The notes under the pieces were generated by a model. The model did not search any database, was not told where the DNA came from, and was given only the letters and a program-made list of their open reading frames with translations. A program made the position numbers and the translations under genes. A stretch of DNA of 64,000 bases, taken from contig NZ_JASDCS010000005.1 of assembly GCF_030407815.1 (NCBI RefSeq), positions 62,001-126,000 of the forward strand, read 5' to 3'. Shown in pieces: positions 9,449 to 19,271 of this stretch. This stretch comes from Psychrobacter sp. APC 3281. Lineage in GTDB: Bacteria > Pseudomonadota > Gammaproteobacteria > Pseudomonadales > Moraxellaceae. Position 1 is the first letter of the stretch. Each line of letters starts with the position of its first letter.

Positions 9449-10981
9449 TTAATTTAGAGTGTCTGAGTTTTTCGTCGCTTCTTTATCCATAGTGATATCG
9501 AGAATCTGCGCTTTTGCGTTGCCATCTTTTAAAATGATATTAACGGTTTGCTCAGGATACAGTTGAGTACTACTAGTGAGTGTTTGCTTGTTTTTAGCAT
9601 TCGTGAGCATGGTGTAGCCTTGCTTGAGCACACGAGACGGGCGATGTAACAGCACAATATCACGTAGATGTTCGCTATCGCGCTGTGCTTGCACAATTTG
9701 CTGCTGCGCGTTTTGCACGATTGACTCTTGATGACTTCTGCTATTAGTCGCGGCTTTCGCGAGCTGTTGATGGGCCAAGGTTTGCGTTTGTGTGTATCGC
9801 TCAGCTGTCAGTCTGACTGCTTGCTTTACTTGGCGCTGGGCACTTTGTTGAATACTGCGCCATGCATAGTCACTGTCTTTTCGTAGAGCGGTTAGTTGCC
9901 CGATCGTTTGCGACTGTATTTGGCTCAACTGGCGTGCGGTTTGTTGCTCAGCAGTATTCAATTGACGCTGAGCCGCTTGCTTAATTTGTGCTTGATATTG
10001 TAGCGTTTGAGTGACGAGCTGGGCTAAATGGCTATGGATAGCAGCGATTACCTTTGAGGGGGTGTCAAAACTGGTATGTGCCACTTCATCTAAGATGACT
10101 TTGTCACGCTCATGACCGATGCCCACCCAGACAGGGACGGGCTGCTCAGCAACCAGAGCTGCCAGCTCATAATCATTGAGATAAGCCAAGTCACCAACCG
10201 CACCACCACCGCGAATAATAACCAACAAGTCTGGTAGACGCTGATAAGTATCGTAAAACTGCTGCTGGGCGCTAACGATGGCTTGGCGGATTTCAGCGGG
10301 CGCATGATTGCCCTGAAAAGTCGCATTATGATAGTGGAAGTGACACGCACCTGTACTGGCTAAGTGATCCGCATCTGCTTGAAAATCACCCAATCCTGCT
10401 GCCTTTTCAGGAGCGATGACCAGTACATGCTCGATATCAAAAGGGGCAGGTAACTGCTGATTGAGATGTAACAACCCTTCACCTGTTAGGCGGTCAACCA
10501 TTTCTGCATATTGCCGTGCCAAGTCGCCTAGCGTATAGCTAGGGTCGATATCTTCAATGGTGATTGAAAATCCGTACTGGGCATGGAACCCTGCCGATAC
10601 TTTAAGAAGTACGGTCAAATCACGCTCAAGCGGCATACCCGTTGCACGTTCAAATTTAGCTAATACACGAGCAGCTTTAAAACGCCAGAGATTGCCACGG
10701 CAGCTGGCGACCACTTTACCATCGTCATCTTTTTCTGCCAGTTCAAAGTAGTAATGACCACCTTTACTCGACAGATTACGAATTTCTGCTTTGACCCACA
10801 CTCTATGATCAAAGGTTTGTTTAATGACCATCTCAACCGCTGATAAATAATCACTTAGGCGTAGGACGGTATCCTCTAGATGGTCTTCCTGCTCAGCGAG
10901 TTCCGCCTCTAGAGTGGCCAAATCTTTGGCAGGTGCTAATACTTTGGCCTGTTTAATATTTGAAAGATTGGGTTTGCGCAT
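9449..10981 (-). CDS. xseA: Exodeoxyribonuclease VII large subunit
   Basis: This is the catalytic subunit of exonuclease VII. The N-terminal OB-fold DNA-binding domain (about residues 40-140, with VWVKAEIRNLSSKGGHYYFEL) is followed by the nuclease domain with PDLLVIIRGGGAVGDLAYLND and PVWVGIGHERDKVILDEVAH. A long Gln/Ala-rich coiled region (about 320-460) then matches the arms that bind XseB. At 510 residues it is about 50 longer than the E. coli protein, mainly at the N-terminus and in the coiled coil. No strong ribosome site precedes the ATG. Confidence 0.95.
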   Translation of the reverse strand: MRKPNLSNIKQAKVLAPAKDLATLEAELAEQEDHLEDTVLRLSDYLSAVEMVIKQTFDHRVWVKAEIRNLSSKGGHYYFELAEKDDDGKVVASCRGNLWRFKAARVLAKFERATGMPLERDLTVLLKVSAGFHAQYGFSITIEDIDPSYTLGDLARQYAEMVDRLTGEGLLHLNQQLPAPFDIEHVLVIAPEKAAGLGDFQADADHLASTGACHFHYHNATFQGNHAPAEIRQAIVSAQQQFYDTYQRLPDLLVIIRGGGAVGDLAYLNDYELAALVAEQPVPVWVGIGHERDKVILDEVAHTSFDTPSKVIAAIHSHLAQLVTQTLQYQAQIKQAAQRQLNTAEQQTARQLSQIQSQTIGQLTALRKDSDYAWRSIQQSAQRQVKQAVRLTAERYTQTQTLAHQQLAKAATNSRSHQESIVQNAQQQIVQAQRDSEHLRDIVLLHRPSRVLKQGYTMLTNAKNKQTLTSSTQLYPEQTVNIILKDGNAKAQILDITMDKEATKNSDTLN

Positions 10982-11351
10982 AATATTAGACCAAAGATAA
11001 TGAAAATATAAAGACTGACGAGGATGTGCTAAATACGATAGCGGATAGTTTAACTTAAAAAGGAGAGCACAAAAAGCGAAGCCAACAAGCTTTGATTGAT
11101 ATATTATCTATAGCGAAGTTTGTTGGCTGTTTAATCAGAGAAGGATTGTATGTCACTTAATGTTAGCGGTTAGATCGTAAACCTGTTTGCGTCTAAAAGA
11201 GATTGTCGTGTAGAGAAAAGTAGATGGATATTTTTAGCTAGATATAGTCGGTTCGAGATAATTTAGATACAAGGAAGGCAAGTGAAAGTGCTACAAATAG
11301 TAGACTGAGTGAGCCTGACACTGTATCTGATTTATATGGTATTGAAGATAT
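10982..11351. other. Gene-free region upstream of xseA
   Basis: This 370-base region holds the terminator hairpin of the lipoprotein gene (11080-11127) and, on the xseA side, the presumed xseA promoter. I see no gene or other structure in the rest. Confidence 0.4.
11080..11127 (-). terminator. Probable terminator after the small lipoprotein gene
   Basis: The arms AGCCAACAA and TTGTTGGCT pair, with further partial pairing inside and a long AT-rich loop. On the minus strand the stem is followed by TCGCTTTTTG. The T-run is displaced from the stem by a few bases, so confidence is moderate. Confidence 0.5.
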
Positions 11352-11720
11352 TTATTGGCAACGGAAGTTAATGGTGTATTCATAATCATCGCTACGTGAC
11401 AAATCTGGTGTGCCCGTGCCAAATATCGAGCCAACGACAGCACCTACTTGACCAACCATACGGCCAGTACGCTCATTTAAAATACCATTATATTTTACGT
11501 TGTCATCCACGATAATTACTTGCTTGCTTCGGCAAGTTTTTTGAGCACTATCGATTGCATTTTGCTGTGCTTTGACTTTGGTATCAGCGATACCTGTTGT
11601 CTCATAGATAGAGTTGGCACGCTGGATAACTGGTGAGGAAGGCGTACTTTGACAGGCGCTCAAAGCAAGTACAGCCGCTAACGTTGCCGTCAAACTGGCA
11701 GTTTTATTAAAAGTATTCAT
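11352..11720 (-). CDS. Small lipoprotein with glycine-zipper segment
   Basis: The 122-residue product has a lipoprotein signal peptide with lipobox LSAC, cleaved before Cys23. A segment with glycines at zipper spacing (GRMVGQVGAVVGSIFGTG) lies near residues 86-103, and it ends with a cysteine (FRCQ) that could pair with Cys63. No Asp follows the lipidated Cys, so sorting to the outer membrane is expected by the E. coli rule. I do not recognise the family. The ATG is preceded by AGGA with a 7-base spacer. It sits alone between a divergent hydrolase gene and xseA. Confidence 0.8.
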   Translation of the reverse strand: MNTFNKTASLTATLAAVLALSACQSTPSSPVIQRANSIYETTGIADTKVKAQQNAIDSAQKTCRSKQVIIVDDNVKYNGILNERTGRMVGQVGAVVGSIFGTGTPDLSRSDDYEYTINFRCQ

Positions 11721-12022
11721 AAATAATTCCTGATTTATATAAGCAGAACGTCTTAGCTATAGGCAAAGCTTTATGAATGTAGCTTATCTAGATATTACCT
11801 GTCTAGACAGTTATTGTGTGCTGTATTACGGGTATATTACCGATGAACCTTGCCCTAGATATAAATCAATTTAAAACTTCAAGAACAGCAATATTCCAAA
11901 ACGGCAGACAACCGTTATTGACCAAAAATAAAACAAGTCGTATCCGTACACAGCAAATCACTTGAAATATAAATTGTATCTAGGATAATTGAGCCATTCA
12001 TTTTTTATTAATAAGTAATACT
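11721..12022. other. Divergent intergenic region lipoprotein / hydrolase
   Basis: This 302-base region lies between two divergent genes. It holds the hydrolase promoter at 11962-11989. A promoter for the lipoprotein must also lie here, but I cannot place it. Confidence 0.4.
11962..11989 (+). promoter_or_regulatory. Sigma-70 promoter of the alpha/beta hydrolase gene
   Basis: TTGAAA (11962-11967) and GATAAT (11984-11989) are separated by 16 bases. Each is one mismatch from consensus, and the start codon is 34 bases downstream. Confidence 0.5.
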
Positions 12023-12682
12023 ATGCAATTGATTCCTGCTCCTGCTGGCGTGCTCGAGGTTGACGCACTGTGGCAAAATGACAATCCTAATGATCCAAAT
12101 ACAGACACGGTGGCGCTGCTGTGCCATCCCAATCCGTTGTTTGATGGTACGATGAATAATAAAGTGGTCACTACCATGTATCGCTTTGCCCGTGATAATG
12201 GTATGCATGTGGTGCGCTTTAACTTTCGCGGCGTTGGTCAATCGACAGGCGAGCATGATTATGCGGAAGGTGAAGTGGTCGATGCAATGACCGTGCTACA
12301 ATGGATTGCTGAACAAACCAATGCTCGAAAGCTATGGCTGGGTGGTTTTTCTTTTGGTGGTTATGTCACTGCACGCGTGGCTGAGCAAGTGCTTGAAGCC
12401 GCACATATATGGGGATTGGGTGACTTTGAAGTAACGAAAATTGCCCTGATCGCACCATCAGTCGAAAAAAACGACAGTACTGATATTAATTTGCCTGCGG
12501 ATAGAACTTTTGAGATTTATGGTAATGCGGATGAAGTAATTGAACCTGATAATATGCAGGCATTTGCAGACCGATTAGGCATTGAAGTCAGCGTGGTCGA
12601 TGGCGCGGGTCATTTCTTCCATGGTCGCTTATCAGAGCTCAAAGGTTTATTAGACAAGCATAGCTTTGGGCAGGACAGCTAA
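12023..12682 (+). CDS. Alpha/beta-fold hydrolase (COG2945 type)
   Basis: This 219-residue serine hydrolase has the pattern of the COG2945 group. An N-terminal HPNPLFDGTMNNKVV is followed by the oxyanion-side motif FNFRGVGQSTG, the nucleophile in GGFSFGGYV, an acid in GNADEVIEP and the histidine in GAGHFFHGRL. It has no signal peptide and should be cytoplasmic. The substrate is unknown, and members of this group are usually annotated only as hydrolases. It is followed 121 bases later by zapE and may share transcription with it. Confidence 0.85.
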   Translation: MQLIPAPAGVLEVDALWQNDNPNDPNTDTVALLCHPNPLFDGTMNNKVVTTMYRFARDNGMHVVRFNFRGVGQSTGEHDYAEGEVVDAMTVLQWIAEQTNARKLWLGGFSFGGYVTARVAEQVLEAAHIWGLGDFEVTKIALIAPSVEKNDSTDINLPADRTFEIYGNADEVIEPDNMQAFADRLGIEVSVVDGAGHFFHGRLSELKGLLDKHSFGQDS

Positions 12683-12803
12683 GTTTATTCATAGCTAACT
12701 CAGCTTGATGGTTTCAGTTTTGATATGGTTTAGCATGGCTTGCTTGGTAGCGCCAGCGTTATGCTAAATTATCCTACTATTTTGATATTTATTTAATTCA
12801 ACG

Positions 12804-13916
12804 ATGAGTCGTATTATGAGTTTATCTCCATTGCAACGTTACGAGAAAGCTGTCAGTACAGATGAGTTTACTCGGGATGAGCAGCAATTTCAGGCCATGA
12901 GCTATCTTGATGAGATATACCATCAGCTCATCAATAGCGCACCGCAAAAGAAAGGTTTTTTTGGCTTTTTAAAATCTAAGCCAGTCGCGCCAACGGGTCT
13001 TTATATGTGGGGCGGGGTTGGCCGTGGTAAAACGTGGATGATGGATATGTTTTATGACTCGTTGATCATCGAGCGCAAGATGCGTCTGCATTTCCATCAT
13101 TTTATGCAGCGTGTCCATAGAGAGCTTAACAAACTACAAGGTGAGAGCGATCCACTCGAAAAAGTCGCCGATATTATTTATAAAGAAGCGGTTATCATCT
13201 GTTTTGATGAGTTTTTTGTTTCTAATGTCTCTGATGCCATGATATTGGGCGATTTGTTCACTATGCTGTTCAATCGCGGTATTACTTTGGTTGCGACCTC
13301 AAACATTGAGCCAGCTGGATTGTATAAAGATGGCTTACATCGTGACCGTTTTATGCCTGCCATTGCGGAAGTTGAGCGTCATACGACGGTAATGAATATC
13401 GACTCTGGGATTGATTATCGTCTGCGCGTATTGCAACAAGCTGAGCTATACGAAGCGCCGCTTACTAAGGCGAACTATCATTGGCTAGCCAACCGTTTTG
13501 CGAGCTTATCGAATAATCAGAAAATCAGTAAAGAGCCTATTACTATCAATGGACGGGAAGTAAAAATCAACGCTTGTACCGAAGATATCTTATTCTGTGA
13601 CTTCCGTCATCTCTGTATGGCACCGCGATCAGCCGCTGATTTTATTGAGCTTGCCAAACGATTTAGTACCGTTTTAGTTGACTCCGTGCCAGCGTTAGAT
13701 GACGACTTGCGTGATCCAACGCGCCGTTTCATTTATCTCGTCGATGAGTTTTATGATCGCCGTGTAAAACTATTGGTACGGGCAGAGCAGCCGATTCTAG
13801 ACTTGTACCAAGGAGAAAAGTTGGCGTTTGAGATTGAGCGTACTCGTTCACGCTTGCTTGAGATGCAGTCAGAGGACTATCTACGCATGGATCATCGAGT
13901 CGAAGATGTTGCGTAG
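12804..13916 (+). CDS. zapE: Cell division protein ZapE (AFG1-like ATPase)
   Basis: ZapE is a P-loop ATPase that binds FtsZ and modulates the Z ring in E. coli. The protein shows Walker A (GGVGRGKTWMMD) followed by the family block LHFHHFMQRVH, Walker B (IICFDEFFVSNVSDAM) and the sensor TLVATSN. The 370 residues match the family length. A second ATG four codons later is an equally plausible start. The clustering with gpsA and sixA downstream is probably not functional. Confidence 0.93.
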   Translation: MSRIMSLSPLQRYEKAVSTDEFTRDEQQFQAMSYLDEIYHQLINSAPQKKGFFGFLKSKPVAPTGLYMWGGVGRGKTWMMDMFYDSLIIERKMRLHFHHFMQRVHRELNKLQGESDPLEKVADIIYKEAVIICFDEFFVSNVSDAMILGDLFTMLFNRGITLVATSNIEPAGLYKDGLHRDRFMPAIAEVERHTTVMNIDSGIDYRLRVLQQAELYEAPLTKANYHWLANRFASLSNNQKISKEPITINGREVKINACTEDILFCDFRHLCMAPRSAADFIELAKRFSTVLVDSVPALDDDLRDPTRRFIYLVDEFYDRRVKLLVRAEQPILDLYQGEKLAFEIERTRSRLLEMQSEDYLRMDHRVEDVA

Positions 13917-14038
13917 TTTATCGCTGAGTTGAGACTGCCTGTGTGTAGCTCTCAACTGCTCTATAGCCGTTAAAAAATAAGAAAATGATATTATAAATAA
14001 TAAGTAGTGATAGATAATAATAAATTAAGGATAAAAAA

Positions 14039-14698
14039 ATGACTACATCTGATAATGAAAGCCAAGAAATAGAAGACAAAAAACTGTCTGTGAAGAACGT
14101 AGCAGCGAATGATATCTCATCTACCAGTGACGAGCTGATAGGTTGGATCAATTCAAGACGCAGCATGGGCAATCTAGATGAGCCAGCACCGACGCGTGCG
14201 CAGATTGAGTCTGCCATTGAGTGTGCGGCAACTGCGCCAGATCATAAAAAATTGCGTCCGTGGCGCTTTATCGTGACGCAAGGTGAGGCGCGCCATGAAT
14301 TAGGCCGTGCCTTGCTCGAAGCTGCCCAAGCAAAAGCGCTACAAGATGGCGAAGAGTTGTCTGAAAAAACCATCACTAAAACTAAAAATATGCCGCTGCG
14401 AGCGCCGCTAATTATAACGGCTGTGACTCAAATGCAAGAACACAAAAAAGTACCGCCTTTTGAGCAGATGCTCAGTGCGGGTGCTGCTGTACAAAATCTA
14501 ATTTTGGCATTAAAAGCTCAAGGGTTTAGTACCGTTTGGCGCACTGGGCTGCTATGTAATGAGCCTGCGGTAAAAGCATATTTCGGAGTGGGTGCAGATG
14601 ATTATGTGGCTGCTTTTGTTTATACTGGAACAAGTCCCAAGGATGAGTCCAAACGCAAACCTATTGATATCGAACCGCTAGTTCGCTTCGAGTCGTAA
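14039..14698 (+). CDS. Nitroreductase family protein (YdjA-like)
   Basis: This is an FMN-dependent oxidoreductase of the small YdjA-like nitroreductase branch. After a hydrophilic N-terminal segment of about 35 residues comes the FMN-binding SRRSMGNLDEPAP, then CAATAPDHKKLRPWRF and the C-terminal GFSTVWRTG. AAGGAT precedes the ATG. The physiological substrate is not known for this branch. The extra N-terminal stretch, rich in D, E, S and N, is another case of the hydrophilic extensions common in this window. Confidence 0.88.
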   Translation: MTTSDNESQEIEDKKLSVKNVAANDISSTSDELIGWINSRRSMGNLDEPAPTRAQIESAIECAATAPDHKKLRPWRFIVTQGEARHELGRALLEAAQAKALQDGEELSEKTITKTKNMPLRAPLIITAVTQMQEHKKVPPFEQMLSAGAAVQNLILALKAQGFSTVWRTGLLCNEPAVKAYFGVGADDYVAAFVYTGTSPKDESKRKPIDIEPLVRFES

Positions 14699-14824
14699 TG
14701 TAGCTTAGTACTGTCTATTAATAAGATTATAATTGCACAAAGTTGTAATTCAAAGATAATAAGGCCAGTAGCTGAGCACGATAGATTCTATTGATAATAC
14801 GTCAGTCAACACGGATAAAAGAAC

Positions 14825-16117
14825 ATGACAAGCCCTAACAATAGTAATAAAAACAACACCAGTGCTAATAATGAGACGGACAAAGAGTCGTCTGAAAAGC
14901 AGAATGGTATGCTTGCAGGTATTTTTGAGCGAGCAACCAAGTCAGGTCTTGGCCGTAAAAAGTCAAATCCTAGCCCTGTTGAATCAGCTGTGGCAAAGGA
15001 TATGGCCGACATTCATAGCAATCCAACCAAGCTGCGTTTGGCATTTTTAGGTGGTGGTAGCTTCGGTACAGCAATGGCAAATTTAGCCGCACGTAATGGC
15101 TGTGATACCACGCTATGGGTACGTAACAAACGTACCGTAAAAGCAATGGCCAAAACACAGACCAATAAAAAGTATCTACCAGGCTATAAGCTTGATGATC
15201 GACTGAAATACAGCCATGATTTGGCGGCAAGCGTCAAAGATAAAGACATTATCTTTATCGCTGTGCCAGGTTTAGCCTTTCGCGAAACGCTAAAAAACAT
15301 CGCGCCTTTCATCAGTGGTCAGTCCATTGTGTCGTTGACTAAAGGTATGGAAAAAGACACCTTTGCGATGATGAGCGATATCATCAAAGAAGTGTTGCCA
15401 GAAGTGAACTTTGGCGTTATGTCAGGGCCGAATCTCGCTATCGAAATCATGAAAAACATGCCGTCTGCTACGGTTATCGCAAGTGAGTCGGAACCATTGC
15501 GTCATGCCGTGCAAGCAGCATTACACAGTGCTTTCTTTAGAGTATTTGCTAGTGATGATATACGCGGCGTCGAGCTTGGCGGCGCGCTAAAAAACATCTA
15601 CGCAATTGCCATGGGTATGGCGGCAGCTTATGAAGTAGGTGAGAATACTAAAGCGATGATTCTTACTCGTGCTTTGGCAGAGATGAGTCGTTTTGGTGTT
15701 GAAGAAGGTGCCAATCCGCTCACTTTCTTAGGCTTATCAGGGGTAGGCGATTTATATGCTACTTGTAGCTCAGAGCTGAGTCGTAACTATCGTATCGGTA
15801 ATATGCTCGGTCGCGGTATGAGTATTGATGCTGCGGTCAAAAAGCTTGGCCAAACTGCTGAAGGGGTGAATACTATTCAGCAAGTACATGAAAAGGCGAC
15901 CAAAGCGGGTATCTATATGCCAATTACCCATGCGCTCTATGCAGTCATTTATGAAGACAAAGCTGCTCTAGGCGTTGCGTTACATCTGATGGAAGCTGGG
16001 TTCCGTAGCGATGTTGAGTTTGTCATGGCGCATGATCATAGCAATGCTGCACTTACCGCTCATATGAAAACCTCTGGTAGCAATACCAAAAGCAAAGACA
16101 GCGATGCTGATAAGTAA
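14825..16117 (+). CDS. gpsA: Glycerol-3-phosphate dehydrogenase [NAD(P)+]
   Basis: GpsA reduces dihydroxyacetone phosphate to sn-glycerol 3-phosphate, the backbone for phospholipids. The Rossmann motif LGGGSFGTAMA starts near residue 76, GPNLAIEI follows, and the catalytic lysine is in GALKNIYAIAMG. At 430 residues it exceeds the E. coli enzyme (339) by about 90. The excess is an N-terminal tail of about 70 residues that begins with Asn/Ser-rich sequence, plus a Ser/Lys-rich C-terminal tail. Both tails look disordered and lie outside the catalytic fold. sixA follows after 57 bases, so co-transcription is likely. Confidence 0.96.
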   Translation: MTSPNNSNKNNTSANNETDKESSEKQNGMLAGIFERATKSGLGRKKSNPSPVESAVAKDMADIHSNPTKLRLAFLGGGSFGTAMANLAARNGCDTTLWVRNKRTVKAMAKTQTNKKYLPGYKLDDRLKYSHDLAASVKDKDIIFIAVPGLAFRETLKNIAPFISGQSIVSLTKGMEKDTFAMMSDIIKEVLPEVNFGVMSGPNLAIEIMKNMPSATVIASESEPLRHAVQAALHSAFFRVFASDDIRGVELGGALKNIYAIAMGMAAAYEVGENTKAMILTRALAEMSRFGVEEGANPLTFLGLSGVGDLYATCSSELSRNYRIGNMLGRGMSIDAAVKKLGQTAEGVNTIQQVHEKATKAGIYMPITHALYAVIYEDKAALGVALHLMEAGFRSDVEFVMAHDHSNAALTAHMKTSGSNTKSKDSDADK

Positions 16118-16174
16118 GACACACCATTAAAAATCAGTATCAAAAGAGTCGAGCTTAGCGCTCCAAGGAAGGTT

Positions 16175-16633
16175 ATGAAAATTATATTAGTACGTCATGG
16201 TCAAGCAGAAGACGAGACACGTCCAGATAGCGCGCGTCAGCTGACGGACTTTGGTCAGCAGCAGGCAGCGCAAACGGCAGAGTATGTGACCACTCACTAT
16301 AGCCCAGATCGTTTTGTGGTTAGCCCCTATATTAGAGCGCAGCAGACTTTATCTGCGTTCCAGTCGCGCGCGCCGCAAGTCGCCTCATCTGTGCAGGACA
16401 ATATCACGCCCTCGGATGATGCTCGCCAAGCTCTGATAGATATTGCCAATATTGAAGCCGAGTGTTTGGTCGTTGTTTGTCATATGTCTATCGTCGCTTA
16501 TATCGCGGGATTGCTGACAGGCGATTATCCTGAGTCATTTTCTCTAGCGGAAGCCAGAGTGTTTGATATGGAGTTTGTGATGACTGGCATGGCAACGGAA
16601 GTTGATCGTTTTGTTCCTGACCAGCCTTATTAG
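16175..16633 (+). CDS. sixA: Phosphohistidine phosphatase SixA
   Basis: SixA removes phosphate from phosphohistidine on signalling or phosphotransfer proteins. It is a 152-residue histidine phosphatase with the N-terminal catalytic motif LVRHGQAED and a second histidine in VVVCHMSIV. The E. coli protein is 161 residues. AAGGAAGG precedes the ATG. It sits between gpsA and the gspL-gspM pair. In E. coli SixA acts on ArcB and the nitrogen PTS; the target here cannot be inferred from the context. Confidence 0.92.
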   Translation: MKIILVRHGQAEDETRPDSARQLTDFGQQQAAQTAEYVTTHYSPDRFVVSPYIRAQQTLSAFQSRAPQVASSVQDNITPSDDARQALIDIANIEAECLVVVCHMSIVAYIAGLLTGDYPESFSLAEARVFDMEFVMTGMATEVDRFVPDQPY

Positions 16634-16793
16634 ACTAGACATTCTAATATTTTGCTTAGAAACGATTTGCTAGAGCATAGTTGATTGAATATAACGGATC
16701 TGAAGTGGTATTTGCGAGAAGCATGCCACTTATTAATCGTATAAAATCTTCCAGTTATTTTGATAACCGCAGCAACAATTGAGGACACGTTTA

Positions 16794-18065
16794 GTGTTAC
16801 ATGTTTGGTTACGAGCGCAGCATAGCCCGCTAGCTGTCTGGCACGAAGATGTACAGCAATGGCAAATGGTTGATGGTTGGCAACAGCTGCAAACAATCTA
16901 TGGTAACTATAAGTCCAATAGCCAAAAGGCGCTTTGTCTATATTTTCCCTCAAGTCATGCATTGCAAGTGGATACGGCACTTAATGCTGCTCAGCTTAAA
17001 CAGCTTGGTAATAGCGGCAAGCAGTACTTATTTGAAGAAACGTCATTAACACCTATTGAGCAATTAAAAATCCGCCAATTGAGCCATGCTGATACGACGC
17101 AACTGTATGCACTGGCACAAAACGACATTGAGTCCTGGCAACAAAGCGCGCAGCTAGCCGGTATGAATATAGTGGCGTTACTGCCAGATTTTTTATTGTT
17201 GCCACCGCCAGAAGAGGGCGCAGGTCAACAAGTAACCCTTTATCAAGATTCGCAGACTATGCTATTGCGCCAATCATTGCGTCAGGGTATGGCCGTCAGC
17301 TATTTACCGCTAATGTTTGAGCGTTTCCCGCATTTAAGTGAGGTAATGGTACTGCCGTCTATTGAGGCAGCTATTGACGCATCGCTTGACTCACTAGATT
17401 CCTCATCGCCCATGGATTTTATAGCGCAAACTAAAGCGCTGATCGCCGATCATCAGCTGCTACTGACGACCCTGCCTAAAGTACCTAAGCCAATTGACAG
17501 TCCCGAACGTCACGCGCTTAATTTCTTTATGAAATCTACTGACTCACAATTATCGCCATATTTGCGAGTGGCGATGATGGTTGCGCTATCAGCGTTAGTG
17601 CTGCAAATGGCAACCGATGGTGTGCAGTGGTATAAGTATAATGAAGCGACCGCAGCAACCAAGACTGCAATTGCGGCACAATACCAGTCTTGGTTTGCCG
17701 ATGAGCCACTGAGTACGCGCACCAAATTGCAAGTACAGCTGCAACCAAAACTGCGTAGCGATAGCCAAGCGCCTGCATCGCATATGGCCGCACTGTCACG
17801 CATATCACCATTGATAAAACAGTCTTCATTGCATGCTCAGTCACTGGTAATGCAGCCATCAGCGCTCAGTTTTACCTTGATTGCCCCAGATCGCGGTAGT
17901 CTTGATAAATTCACAAGCATACTGGTAGCACAAGGCTTAAATGCCAAACTTGCGCAAGTGAATAGTAATGAGCAAGGTCAGTTTAGTGGTCAAGTCACTG
18001 TCAATGTGATAGAAAATAATTTTGCAGACAACAGCGACATGGCAAATAATGCGGCAGCGTCGTAA
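16794..18065 (+). CDS. gspL: Type II secretion system protein L
   Basis: GspL is an inner-membrane platform component that links the GspE ATPase to the secretion machinery. The N-terminal part up to about residue 235 is the soluble cytoplasmic domain. One membrane helix follows (about 249-264, VAMMVALSALVLQMA), then a periplasmic ferredoxin-like domain. I prefer the GTG at 16794, with GAGG 9 bases upstream. This gives an N-terminus like that of Acinetobacter GspL, while an in-frame TTG at 16779 would add five residues. gspM follows after 32 bases. None of the other gsp genes is in the window. Confidence 0.85.
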   Translation: MLHVWLRAQHSPLAVWHEDVQQWQMVDGWQQLQTIYGNYKSNSQKALCLYFPSSHALQVDTALNAAQLKQLGNSGKQYLFEETSLTPIEQLKIRQLSHADTTQLYALAQNDIESWQQSAQLAGMNIVALLPDFLLLPPPEEGAGQQVTLYQDSQTMLLRQSLRQGMAVSYLPLMFERFPHLSEVMVLPSIEAAIDASLDSLDSSSPMDFIAQTKALIADHQLLLTTLPKVPKPIDSPERHALNFFMKSTDSQLSPYLRVAMMVALSALVLQMATDGVQWYKYNEATAATKTAIAAQYQSWFADEPLSTRTKLQVQLQPKLRSDSQAPASHMAALSRISPLIKQSSLHAQSLVMQPSALSFTLIAPDRGSLDKFTSILVAQGLNAKLAQVNSNEQGQFSGQVTVNVIENNFADNSDMANNAAAS

Positions 18066-18097
18066 CTCATCAAGGTATTGGTAATAAAGGTCAAAAC

Positions 18098-18667
18098 ATG
18101 AAACGATTACAACGCCGTACCAAACGTAATGCAGCTGTTTCTGCAACCAGTACTAAGGCTCATGTATTCTCAGAGCGTATGAACAATTATCAAAATGTAC
18201 TAACGACGCGCTGGCAAGCATTACCTCCACGTGATCAGCTAGCATTAGCTATATTGTCTATATTTTTACTGTTGTTTATAGGCGGCTATGGTGGCTATAG
18301 CGTTCATCAAGCAGCGAGCGATAGTAAAAACGACTATCAGGAGCAAGTGGCAGATTATTTTTGGTTGCGTGCTCAAGCAGGTAATATTGATAGTAGTGCA
18401 TTGAATGCTGGTAACAACGCTACTGGAGAGGCTGATATGCCGCCTGCTAGTCGTATCAATGCGCTGCTCAATAACTCAGGTATAGCAGGTGCTCAGGTGG
18501 TTGCGACTGGTGATGCAGTGCAACTGAGCTTTACGCATCCTAGTCAAGCGGTTGTCAGCACTGCACTGGGTAAGCTTGAACAGCAAGGTTGGCAATTTAC
18601 ACAGCTGTCCATGCAGCAAGATCTGACCAATAAATCTATTCAGGTACAAGCAACGGTCACTTCTTAA
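18098..18667 (+). CDS. gspM: Type II secretion system protein M
   Basis: GspM pairs with GspL in the inner-membrane platform. The 189-residue product has a basic cytoplasmic N-terminus, one membrane helix (LAILSIFLLLFIGGYGGYSV) preceded by the family-typical WQALPPRDQLAL, and a periplasmic domain. It lies 32 bases after gspL, which is the usual order at the end of gsp operons. Confidence 0.88.
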   Translation: MKRLQRRTKRNAAVSATSTKAHVFSERMNNYQNVLTTRWQALPPRDQLALAILSIFLLLFIGGYGGYSVHQAASDSKNDYQEQVADYFWLRAQAGNIDSSALNAGNNATGEADMPPASRINALLNNSGIAGAQVVATGDAVQLSFTHPSQAVVSTALGKLEQQGWQFTQLSMQQDLTNKSIQVQATVTS

Positions 18668-18857
18668 AACGCGTCAGACTGTGATAGAAATTTTAGATAC
18701 TTATAACACTGAGTGTCTAGTACTCGACACTCAATCCTCGACAGCAGAATAATGCTTTATCGCTGGTGTCATTGAAAAGCCATTTATCCGGCTCCATTAA
18801 ATAGTTAATCATATGACTATTGAATAAAAATATTACCAGTAAGGAAAACCTCACATA

Positions 18858-19271
18858 ATGCGGGACAGTATGAGCAACGATAAGCGCCGTTCTTTAATTA
18901 CTTATAACCATATCACTTATTTCTTATATGTGATCAGCTACTTTACTGCAGGTCTATTGTGGATTGTGCCGATCGTCATGAACTATGCCAAGCGCCATGA
19001 TGCTAATGGGTCATGGTTGGCCACGCATTTCGATTGGCAAATCAAGACCTTTTGGTACAGTATCGTTTGGTTCGTCATTGGCATCATTTTGATTACCTTT
19101 GCGCTAGGTGGCTTTGGCGTTAGCGTACTAGCGGATAGTGGCAATATCGCTATTGGCTCAATATTATTGGCCGGGCTTGGTTTACTGATTATGACTTTCA
19201 CCTTTATCTGGCATTTATATCGCATTATACGTGGTTGGATTGCGTTGACTGATGGGCGTCCAGTACCGTAG
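18858..19271 (+). CDS. Four-helix membrane protein (DUF4870-like)
   Basis: The protein is up to 137 residues long and has four predicted membrane helices, with a cytoplasmic-looking HFDWQIKTFWYS segment between helices one and two. The layout is like DUF4870-type proteins, whose function is unknown. Two start codons are possible, at 18858 and 18870. The second gives the more typical N-terminus (MSNDKRRSLITYNH), but the ribosome site does not decide between them. No operon partner is evident. Confidence 0.75.
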   Translation: MRDSMSNDKRRSLITYNHITYFLYVISYFTAGLLWIVPIVMNYAKRHDANGSWLATHFDWQIKTFWYSIVWFVIGIILITFALGGFGVSVLADSGNIAIGSILLAGLGLLIMTFTFIWHLYRIIRGWIALTDGRPVP

